NCBI RefSeq assembly: GCF_019059575.1
Contig: NW_024881536.1
Span: 124,001 to 188,000 of the forward strand
From: Amphibalanus amphitrite
Taxonomy: Eukaryota > Arthropoda > Thecostraca > Balanomorpha > Balanidae
Direction: 5' to 3'
Length of the DNA stretch: 64,000 nucleotides
Every line of letters starts with the position of its first letter. Position 1 is the stretch's first letter. The notes beneath the pieces are model-generated. The model saw only the letters and a program-made list of their open reading frames with translations. It was not told the DNA's origin and searched no databases. Positions 40,171 through 52,100 of this stretch are shown piece after piece. A program made the translations under genes and the position numbers.

Positions 40171-43100
40171 ATGGGAGTTCTCGGACTTTGGAAGCTCCTT
40201 GAGCCATGTGGAAAACCTGTACCTCTGGAAAGTCTGGAAGACAAGATATTGGCAGTAGATGTTTCCATTTGGCTCAATCAGGTATGTGCTTCTTTGAAAC
40301 ACTACCAACCATGACACCTATAAGAAACACAAACAACAGTAGTTTTGGTTACTCTTTACCACATCATGTAAGAGGCAAAGAGGACTGCTTACGTGGCTAA
40401 TCATAATGGCGCTAGTTCCAGTATGTTAGTACATAACCCAGAGATGCTCATTTCTGTTGTAACTGTAACAAGCTCTGAATTCTTACTCAGAATCTTGCAA
40501 TGATTCTATGAACAAACACTTAGGACTTCTGGAGCTAGGTAGGTACCTATGTGAGCACTCAGCTGTGGATGAAGACAAGACTGAAGGACCTGAAAGCGGA
40601 TCGGATGGTGCTTCAGGAGGACAGTAATAAAGTCAACCCGCTGAACCACTACTTTCACAGTGTACCTATGTAGGATCAAGGACCTCATCCTGCTGGCTGC
40701 CAGTACCACCACCAGGCTACACTGGCCTCTGGCTAGACATGCCTCACACCAACACCAGCACCAACAAGGAGAAGCTGCTGAATCTCAAGATCAACAACTC
40801 CCTGGTGCCAGATGGGCTGCATCTGCCTGATTCTCCTATCTTGCAGGAAACAGCATTGGTCATGCAGAACCATGTGCACTCTTTTTCTGCTCATCACCAG
40901 ACAACTCCACCTTGCCTTGCCAAGCAACTGGGGCAGGTGAGATCAACCCAATCTTCAAGAAGGATGTGAGGGACAGCCCTGCAAACTGCAAAGCAGTGAC
41001 TCAGATGACTGTCCCATACAAAGTGCTCAAATCATCAGTCCTTGACCAGAGGATTAACTACCTGAGTGAGACTGAACAGCTTAGCAATCTGCAACATGGC
41101 TGCAGGCAGAAGAGGTCATGCTCCACCCAGCTCCTTGAAACAGTTACAGAGTGGACCAATGACCCAGTAGAAGGAGACACTGTTGATGCCCTGAACCTGG
41201 ACATAAATAAAACATTGAACTTTGTGTCCCACCAGCATCTGCTGTTGAAGCTCCAATCTTGTGGGATTAATGGCCAGCTGCTCGAATGGATCAAGTCCTT
41301 TTTGACTGATTGACAGCAGCATGCGATGATTGATGGGAAAAAGTTCGAGGTGGGAACAAACCATGGCCCAGAAGAACTTTGGGAGCGTACCCTCGTCGAT
41401 GACTTCAGTTCGAAAGGTCGACGGATGACTGCCAGAAAGTGTGTGACGCTTAAGCTACGGCTGTCTTCGACAAGGTCACGCTCCCCAACGCTTTACCGGA
41501 CCATGGCTCGTCCCCATCTCGAGTACGCAAACGAGGACTGGGAACCCTTCAACCGAGAGGATCATAAGATTATTGAACGTATGGAGCAGAGATCCGCAAG
41601 ACATAGTGAGACAAGGCACAATGGTTGTTCGAACCGATGCCAAAATAGTTGCCGATACGGACCTTCAAACAATGCAAAAAGGCGTATTTGAAGAAGATCC
41701 CTAAAACGGTTAAACTAAAACGGTTGGTTGTATTACATAAGACTGATTTGGTAGAAAATGAAGTGTCTGAAAGCACACTCCTTACGTCAGTATGCTGATG
41801 CTTTGGCAGTAGGTTGGGTGACTTTGCTTTCCACATTACGCCATTCTGCATATCGATCTGCCCGTTCTCTTCTGGGTTGTGAGGGCTTGTTCTACTACAC
41901 GGAATCTCGCAGCGTACATCACACGGCATAGCGACAGGCGTGTCAACAAGCTCAGGGGACAAAGCACTGCGATAGCTTTACTGCACTACCACACAGTTCT
42001 GGCGAATATTTTATCTGTTCATGACACCATATCTAGTATCTACGGTCCAAGGAAGCCAGTCTAACTTCAGAGCGTTTCGTCCAGTAGTTATTTTACCAGC
42101 GAACCACAACGTTACCACCTTGGGTACGTTACGGTTCTGATTGTTGATACCAGCGCCGCGGGCAGCCAACGCATTCATTCGATCTTACCGGGCCGATCCA
42201 TCTCTAACCGTTAAAAGCATCGCCGGGCATACATTAACGTCCGCTAATAACAACGCATTCCGTCGAACACTTATGCTTCCATAACGCCAGTCCATCCCGG
42301 TCCGCATGTCCTGGCGCATTGTATCCAAGTGTGCCGAAACTGTCGAGCCACCGACCAAAGAACGGCTCAGCTGGTGATCGCAGTGTCGTAGCGTGAGGGG
42401 CGGCCTGGTTCTAAGATGAAAACCGCAATACACGAGACAACATTGCACACCCGTTCCGTCGTTTCCATCCTTAGGACATTCAAATCCTTCTCCTCCATGC
42501 CGGAACCCCTGCTCCGGGCTGGACAGGCAACTTCATACCATGCGGGCGACTCCCATTAGAGCGCACCGCAGCTCCTAAGGGAGCACACCCATATCTGGGT
42601 GCAGAGAGTAGGTACTGGGGGAGGGGGGGGGGGGGGGGGGCTGGTCGGCCTGTCCATTCGGACGGGCTCAGTCTCGGTGACTGTATGGGGTGCCGGCCCA
42701 GACCAATGTGCCTTGTACGATCGTTGTCTTGTACAATACTGTGATGACACGCAGCTAGCCGTACTGGGGAGTCCAGGTGATGCCGGAACTATGGTAACCC
42801 AGTTGGAGCGGGACCTTGCAGCTCTGTCACTCTGGTTCCGAAAAAAATGGGCTAAAGATTAACGCAAATAAAACTCAGATCATTGTTTTGGGCACAAGGC
42901 AGCAAATTCGTCAACTAGTCCCGATAGAAATCAGGTGCATGGGTACCACTACTGTGGGAACGTCTTCAGCTAAAAACCTCGGCGTCACTTTTGACGAGAG
43001 CATGACCTTCTCAAATCATGTGACTGATGTAGCCCGCCGATGCACCGGTATTCTGAGCGGCCTGAGTCACAGTAGGCACTACCTGCCGAAAAGTACGCTG

Positions 43101-46100
43101 GCCACTCTGGTTCAGGCTCTTGTAGTCTCATCCATCCGGTACGCCATTGTTGTCTATGGTGGATGTGGTGTCACCCAGATGTCTCGGCTCCAGCGGCTGA
43201 TCAATTTCGGTGCTCGTGTTGTGTCGGGCAGGCGGAAGTATGACCATGTAACCGAAGTGCTGAAAGAGTTGCGGTGGCTCTCGGCTGAGAATATGTGGCG
43301 TCTACAGTCTGTCACGCTATTAAAGAAAATTCTCGAGACAGGAGAGCCCGAAGCCCTATCCAACACGATTGTGTCGCGAGGTAGCGTGCATGGGCGTGAT
43401 ACGCGTCAGTCCGACCTGCTCGATTTACCCGTGATTAGAACGGAATCCGGGCGCCGCCAGTTCCTATACGCCACTGTATCGCAGTATAACGCTCTGCCTC
43501 CGGCGCTGCGCAATCTCGGTCACAGGCTCTTTCGGAGAGAGTATCGGAAGCTCCTACCGCGTGAGCAACACGGCGACCCGGCCAGTGTGTAGCGGCGCAG
43601 TGGCGCAAAAGTAAATATGTGTGCAGATGTGACGCGTGTGTGTTGTGTGTAATGTTGTGCCCACCTCATTCGTTTCACCTGACTCGGCAGCCAATAATAG
43701 CCATTTTCGGATGGATCGGCTTGCCACGATAAGTACAATACAATAAGTACAATACAATGTCTACCCTAATTCCTATCATCCTCCCGGCTCTGTAATAGTC
43801 TAAATAGACCGAAAGCGGAAAGGGCCTAACCCAACAAAAGAAAAGGAAAAGACAGCACGGATACGCTCTATCTATTCAAATCATTTTTAAGCGATTGAAT
43901 AACCTGGTTGCCAAAGCTCTCCATTTATTTACCCGGTAGTTGAACATAGCTACATGCTCAAATAACGCGCTGCTCCTCGGCCTCGAACCCGCAGTCACCG
44001 AGTACACATCGTATGAGCTGCGGGCCTCTCATCCACTTCGCCTCACAGAGTACACGCAATATGATTCCACTTTGAGCCTGATGCCACTGGACCGCAGGGT
44101 GAACTCAGTTATGGGCGTGGTTATATTCCTGCGTATTCCTACTCGTAATAGCGGCAATTGACACCATCTAAAAATACTCCCCGGCCCTCACGAGCGGGAC
44201 CGCCGATTTACTACTACTGACAGGTGTCCAGAGTCCCTGTTCCACATGGTGATCCAGCTCTTCAGCTCCACCTGTGCTCCACCTGTGAAGGGCCTCTCAG
44301 ATGGCCAGGGGCTTTTTCAATTGACCAGGGGCCACCAGGTGACAAGTGGGCTCTCTGATAACCAGTGAGGCGTTGCTTGGTTTGAAAAAATGAGAATTGA
44401 CGTCATGATCGACCCTTGTCGTGACCTAGCCACCTTAAAAGCAGCTTCATTTCCCTACGAATGCATGTCACCTACCCCACGGTTCGGTCGCTCACGTTCT
44501 TATATGTTGTTTGTCATCACTGTTGCTCTGCGACGGGTCATTATAGGTATTTCTAAGCTCTGATTGGACGACAACGCCTCCCCAGCGTCATGTATACTGT
44601 TCTTTGCGTGTTTCAGGTGATCAAAGGCTACCGAGATGGCCAGCACGGCGCCATGGCCAACGCCCACCTGCTCGGTGTCTTCCACCGGGTCTGCAAGCTG
44701 CTTACCTATAGGATCAAACCCGTGTTCGTGTTCGACGGTGGAGTGCCCGCCCTGAAACAACAGACACTGGTAAGTTTATGGCTTTTTCATGGCTCAAGGT
44801 ATCTTCAGACGATCTCGTCTTGTGTTTGAATTGCCAAAATGACTGTGTATTTACCTACCAACGCCCCCTTTTATTTAATGTTCTCTCAATCCCGGCTCCC
44901 GGCTTCACCCTAAGCTGAGCCTGTTATGACCAAACAGCTACCCTGACCGGCCTCGATCTGATGTGACGCCAGTCCCCGTAGAGCTGGAGTCGTCCCATGT
45001 GCCGCCTGCCGAAACTGCCGACTCTCTGACCTCAGTGTTGGAGCCGGGTCTGTCCCACTATCTGACCCCAGTCTCAGATCCGGGCCCGTCTCACCCCCTG
45101 ACCGGCGCCGATGCGTGTGCCCGCAGTCGGCACGGCGGCTGCGGAAGGCGGCCGCCTCCCAGGCTGCCGACCGCACCTCCCAGAAGCTGGTACAGAACCT
45201 GCTGCGCCAGGAGGCGATGCGCGCCGTACTGGGCGCCGCGGCACCGCTGCCCCTGGCGGTGGCCGCCGCCAGCCGACCGGACCCGTTCGCGCTGCCGCCG
45301 GCGCCGCCCGCTCAGAGGTCAGGGCGCTGGGCGGAGGGGAGTTGGGATTTGGGAACGGAGAGGGAATAGGGAATAGGATATTTGATTCCGATGAAGTTCA
45401 AGGCTTATATGAGATATCTAATGGATTTTTTTTTTAATTGAAACATTGAATTATGTAATATGTAAACTTAAAGTGCAACCGGAAAGGGGTTTAGTTTTAA
45501 AGAAGCTCACTTCCCGTCAAAAGTTTTTCCATTGATGCGTATTTGAGAGCTTCCTCTGCTCGCTTCATGTGCTATATCTTGATGTATCCCTCGTGTGATT
45601 TAAATTCCTCCCGAGTGCGCTCCCCTGTCTGACGCCCGGCCGTCCCACCCCAGCGCGGATGCCGGCGACTCGGAGAGCGGGGACAGCAGCTCAGACAGCG
45701 AGTCGGAGGCCATCGTGGACCGGCTCCAGCACGACCTTCACAGCTTCGACTTCGAGTCGGACGAGTTCCGAAACCTGGCGCCGCATGTCAAACACGACAT
45801 CCTCTCCGACCTCAAAGACACCCGGAAACAGAACTCCTGGGGAAAACTGGACCAGATGCCTAAGGTATGTACAGTGCGGCGCGGGCGGCTGGGCTGGTTA
45901 AGAGAGAGGGAGAAGATAATTTAGATTTTAAATAATTACGACAGGATCGGATTTGAAATTCAGTAGGAGTCAAGTCAGGCTTTTGGACTACAAGTGGTGA
46001 TTTGCTTTTACGTTCGTTCGATTCTTCATGAAGATAGTTGTGCGTACATGCGAATGCAACGCGCATGATACCATTCTGATCTGTTCTTTTTAGGATGCTG

Positions 46101-49100
46101 ATACTTTCTCTGATTTCCAAATGGAGCGGCTGCGTAAGAGAAAGAAGTTCCAGGATTCAATGGATGACGTTGAAGCCGAAATCACTAAAAGGGTACGTAC
46201 TTATAAATCTGACTGGCGTGAAGAGCATGATATTTGGGTACGATCAACATTTTTTCACTTGTCAACAGCTCCATATTTTACGTGACCTTACCATCTTCTA
46301 TGTTGTGGTAAGTTTGCACAATTTGAATTATGTGCCTGCGACAAGTATGACAACTGTTTTCACGGTTTCGTTTTATTGTATTCACCACTGCACTGCAGTG
46401 ATCTGACAGATTGACAACTGCTGTCCCTCCATCTGACGCCACGGCCTTTCTGTCGATTGCAGAACACCGAGCTGCTGCACATGGGTATCGACCTGCCGGG
46501 CACGGTGACGGCCCACTCGATGGCCTCGCGCGCCGGTACTTTCCTCGTTCTGAGCCACCCCTCGGCCGACAAACAGACTGGTGACGGCTCGGACGGCGCT
46601 GGCGCTGCTGCTGCTGCTGCAGGTTCTGCCACTGCCGTGAAGTCGGAGCCGGACGAGGACGAGGACGAGGGCGCGCTGGCAGACGCTGCCGACACCATGG
46701 AGTACCTGGCCGGCACAGACCTGTTCGGGGGCGGCGGCAGCGGCGGCGGCGGCTCGGCGGCGCGCGTCGACCGACGGATGGAGGAGCTGAGCGGCGCGCG
46801 CCGCGGCGCACCCGGCGGCGCAGCGGGCCGCGGCGGGCAGCGCTCCGCCTCACAGACAGAGGCCGACACTGCGCAGGTGTTCTCCGAGATGGGCAAAAAG
46901 TACTCGAACCTCTACCTCAAGTTCTCCGCCCAGTGGCTGGAAGACGAGAAGAAGGCGGACGTCAAGACCAAGCGGGACTCGCCGCAGAAGCGGAAGGCCC
47001 CCGACCCGCCACCCAGGCAGAGTGAACCTCCGGCAAAGAAACCGGCCTCGAAGCCGGAGTCTGTCCACATCCCCACCTTAGAGGAAGTCACCAGGGACTT
47101 AGCGAAAATATCAGCCGAACGGAAAAAGGCCTCTCGGTCTGGACAGTTCAAAAAGCCGTACCCGGTCGCGCCTAAGAAGTCAACAAAATCCTCAAAAACG
47201 TCTCGGTCGAAAGTTGTCACCGATTCGTCCGGCGCTGCCCCTACTGCCGCCTCGTCTGACACCGGGATGCTGACAGTTTCCATTAACCCCGTGTCCGCTC
47301 CAGCCGAGGACGATTTATTCAGCGACGTGTTCTCTGCGCCTTCGGCGGTGGAAGATGACGTCGGTGTAATGAGTGACTCGGAGGAGAGTGACGGGGAAGA
47401 CACTGACGGTGGCAGAGACAGTGCCGATGCGGCGACTGCTGTGACGTTGAAGTCAACCAGTCCTGCTCCGGGCAATGTTACAGAGAAGACCGCGGGGAGA
47501 AGTGACAAACGGTCGGACGACGGGATAGTACCGTCCAGCAATGGACCTCCAAAGGACCAGCAGCTGGAGAACTGTGCCAGAGGTACTGCTGAGGTGGTGA
47601 CGTGCGCAGCAGCTGATAGACCTACAGAGGCTCGGTTAGGAAAGGAGGACGCCACTCCCGCCACCGCTGGCCATCCTGGTAAGCTAGAAGAGACCAGGCT
47701 ACCCTCCTCAAAAGCATCGCCTTCCCGTGAGGAGAGCGTTTCCAGTATGTCATCCGCCGAACCACCGCAGCCTGTGACAGTGGGCGGGAGTCGGTCCATT
47801 GCCCCTGCTGCTGCTTCCCCTACCAACACGGCCTCGAACCGTCGCCCGCCTCCGGTGGACAGTGCCTCGTTGACTTCTGACGGCGAGGATGCTGACGACC
47901 CGGGGGTACTCTCCCCATCCAGGGGTCGGGACTCGCCGCTGGTGTTACCGGTGTCACCGCGACGAGGCGACGCCACTGCTGCTGTCCCTACCGCCGCCCA
48001 CACCGCGGCCCCTGCGGCCTCCAACGGGATCTCTGCAACCTCCAGCGAGGCCCCTGCAGCCCCAACAGCCGCCGCAGCGGGTCCTTCAAATGACACCGCT
48101 GGTCCTTCAGCCTCTACCGAGGTTCCGTCAACATTCAGCGCGGGTACTTCGTCCTCCATTGACACCCTTTCAACCTCCACCGCGGGTCCTTCAGCGTCTA
48201 ACACGGGACCTCCAGCCCCCGCCGCGGCTGAGCCCGCCTCTCCTGCAGTAGAGGACTCTGTGTGGGACGGTCTGGACGACTCTGAGCTGCGCGGCCTCGC
48301 CGAGGATCTGGCCAGAGAGCAGATGTCGCTGCTGGAGGAGCGTGGACGCCAGCAACGGGACGCCGCCGGCGTCAGCGACGACATGTACAGGGACGTCCAG
48401 GTGAGTCAGTTACGACATGCACAGGGACGTCCAGGTGAGTTAGTTACGACATACTGTACAGGGACGTCCAGGTGAGTTAGTTGCGACATGTACAGGGATG
48501 TCCAGGTGGGTGGCCGTTCTGGGCTGTGCGAACAGTGGTCATTAGTGGTCCCAAGGGAGGGTCTGGTAGCTAGGAAGCCGGTGTGGAACGGGGCAGACGG
48601 GAGCACCTCACGCTATGAGGTTTTGGCCGAAGAACGAGAGTTCTGCATACCTGTTAGCATCGCCGTGGATAATGAGTGCGATTCGCTGGAGCGAGTCATA
48701 GCAGCTCCTCATAAATCGTCACTCGGTTGCAGCTTTGCGTCAGTGCGTTTCACAGAAAACTTCGCTGCTCTGTAGATTTAGCTCTTTGCTGTGTATATCG
48801 TCTATCAATATCTCTATGCTGATGTGTGTGACGTGTTTGTGATTCTCCTTCACACCCTCGGCCAGGCGCTGCTGGAGCAGTTCGGCATTCCGTACGTGGT
48901 GTCGCCCAAGGAGGCCGAGGCGCAGTGCGCCTTCCTGGAGATGGCCGGTCTCACTGAGGGTACGTGAGGCGGATGGTACCGGCTGATCAGGGTTTACATG
49001 GACTCATGTTAGATGGTGTGTGGGAGCTGATGGACGATGGCGACACGGTACGACGATGGCGAGACGAAGTTTCGCTGGGCTTGGATTGCAGATCACAATT

Positions 49101-52100
49101 TCTGGTAAAACATGGGAATCTGTCAAACAGATCCATGCTCAGATGCCATTCGACTTGTCGTGTATGAATCGTATTGCTTTACGTGTGCTGAGCCCCTGAC
49201 TCGTCGGCTTTCTCTAGGCACAATAACGGACGACAGCGACATCTGGTTGTTCGGCGGCCGGCGGGTTTACAAGAACTTCTTCAACCAAAAGAAGTTCGTC
49301 GAGTGCTACCAGGCGGGCGACATCCAGGGATCCCTGGGTAGGTGTTACATGTCTTCGCTCGCCTCGTTGCAGATTTGCGTCATGTGCAGAACGGCGTAAC
49401 TTAGGCTTAGATTATTTTTCCAAGGGTCATCTCACTTTATTATAGCATTCTGCTTCCCAAAGTGGCTCGACGCAGCGCGCATAGTTCGCGGAGGATGATT
49501 TGACCGTTAACGCCACGAACAAGTACATTTTACATCTCTGACTGTCGCTACCACCAGACTGTCCACTGAGGTTCCCTCCCTCTCTCCGTCCCAGGTCTGA
49601 CGCGCGGCCAGCCCGTTCACTGAAGCTCCCTGCCCTATGCCGCGGTCATTCTGTCCTGACGTTCCCCCTCTCCGCCGGCCAGGTCTGACCCGCGGCCACC
49701 CCGTTCACTGAAGTCCCTTTCTCCGCCGGCCAGGTCTGACGCGCGGCCAGCCCGTTCACTGAAGCTCCCTGCCCTATGCCGCGGTCATTCTGTCCTGACG
49801 TTCCCCGTCTCCGCCGGCCAGGTCTGACCCGCGGCCACCCCGTTCACTGAAGTCCCTTTCTCCGCCGGCCAGGTCTGACGCGCGGCCAGCCCGTTCACTG
49901 AAGCTCCCTGCCCTATGCCGCGGTCATTCCGTCCTGACGTTCCCCCTCTCCGCCGGCCAGGTCTGACGCGCGGCCAGCTGGTCTGCGTGGCGCTCCTCAC
50001 GGGCAGCGACTACACGCTGGGTGTCGAGTCCGTGGGCTGTGTGCGTGCCCTGGAGATATTGGCCGAGTTCCCCGGCGAGGGTCTGAGCGGGCTGCGCGCC
50101 TTCCGCCGCTGGTGGGAGCAGGCCCGCGCCGGCGCCGGCGCCGCGGCGCGCACACCCATCCGCCGCAGCCTGACGGCGCTCAAACTGACTCACGGTGAGC
50201 TGGTGGTGAAGGGGATGGCGGGGAAAGGTGATTTTTGTTACGAAGCAAGTACTTTAAATGTATGTTTATATCGAGAATGGTTGACTGTTAAAAGCGATGC
50301 TTCTTGCACGTAACTTTACGATCCTTATTGACTATATTTCTGCACTAACCGCTCCCCACCCTCACGGTACGGCAGGGTTTCCGTCGGAGGCGGTGATGAC
50401 TGCCGTCTGTCTGGTGCTGTCTGTCTCAGTGCCTGTTATTCTGTACTGTGCTCTGCTTCTCGCGGTACGGCAAGGTTCCTGTCGGGGGCAGTGATGGCCA
50501 CTCTGTAATCTGGTATATCAGCACTGTTATTCTGTTTCGGAGACTTACAGTGACCTGTTCCGGCTGTTCCCCTCCCGTGGTAGGGTTCCCGTCTGAGGCG
50601 GTGATGACCACTCTGTATCTGGTGTATCAGTGCTGTGATTCCGTTGGGCCGTTGGGCTCTCTGTAACTACTGACAGCTGTTATCACGCGGTGTGGGAGGG
50701 TTTCCGTCGGAGGCGGTGATGACCTCCCTGTATCTTGTGTATCATTACTGTGATTCTGCTCGGGACTGTGTACTGACTTATGTACCCCTCCCGCGGTACG
50801 GCAGGGTTTCCGTCGGAGGCGGTGATGACGGCCTACCTGGAGCCGGAGGTGGACACCAGTCGGGAGCCGTTCAGCTGGGCGCCGCCCGACCCGGACGGCC
50901 TCAGACACCTGGCCGCCGCCAAATTCGGCTGGGGCGCCGCGCAGACCGACACCGTGCTCAACCCCGTCCTGGACAGATACAAACAGAAACAGGTGAGGAC
51001 TGGAGTGGGGTCCTGGACAGATACAAACAGAAACAGGTGAGGGCGGGAGTGGGGTCCTGGACAGATATAAACAGAAACAGGTGAGGACGGGAGTGGGGTC
51101 TTGGACAGGTACAAACAGAAACAGGTGAGGACGGGAGTGGGGCCCTGGAGCGGCTCAGACAGAAGCAGGTGAGAACGGCGGTTCTACGAGGAACAGGTGG
51201 GGGCCGGAAAGGGTGGAAGGGGGGGGGGGCTGAAGTGGCTCAGAGACAGGTGGAGACTGACTCCCCGGGATCCTGGGGAAATATTTCATACAGATACCTG
51301 TGTTGGTATTGAGGCACACCTCTCTGATTCCGATCCACAGCTTTCCTCCACTTGCTGCAATCTTTTTCCGAGCTTTGCTTGGATGGCAGCAATCTTGTCA
51401 ACTCGAGTGACGCTGGAATTGGCTTCAATGGCGTTGATTCTAGCCTGCAGCTTCATTTGACACACCTCAAGCTTCTGGTTAGTCTGTGAAATATCAGCTC
51501 TCAATGCGGCAATCCCAGCAGAGCTCTTATCGGATGTGGTGGCCGCGATCCGATCGAGGTCGGATTTGATGGACAGCTACTCTCGCTGAATTGCTACGAG
51601 CTGGAGTCTCAGTTGCTTAGCTCATTCCTTGCGTGCCCGACAGAATCACGCACAACTGTGTGCACCATCCCAGTGGCTTGGTACACCCTCGCCGAAATCA
51701 TCCGAGTCTTCGCCCGTAGAGTTGTGCATAGCACCCTAACGCAATCGGTTATTGCTTTCCACTACCTAAATTATGCGACCTGGATTATTGAGTGTTTTGA
51801 CAAGAAGTCTCGCACTAAAAAAAAAATCGTAGATATGATATATCAGTGGCTCGTGCTCGTGGCACGCCATTTATTATGTGCATGCCGCCGTCCGCCTGGC
51901 CTATCTGTTACTATTTCCGGCGTCCGTCACAGCTCTGCCGACCGCTCGCCATCAGCACATTACCTGCCTCCGCTGTGATAGAGTTATCACTAACGACCCG
52001 CCGTGACACCTGCCTTAGTCACCCCCGGTGCCATGCCGCCGGTATCGTACTCCGTACTCCGTACCGCCGGTGATCTCCAGCACGCCGGTCGTATGGTGGC

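Noticed and set aside
46912-48384. 490-codon antisense frame over XPG exon 6
   Set aside because: It mirrors the third-position GC bias of the XPG exon; the sense frame has correct splice phases on both sides.
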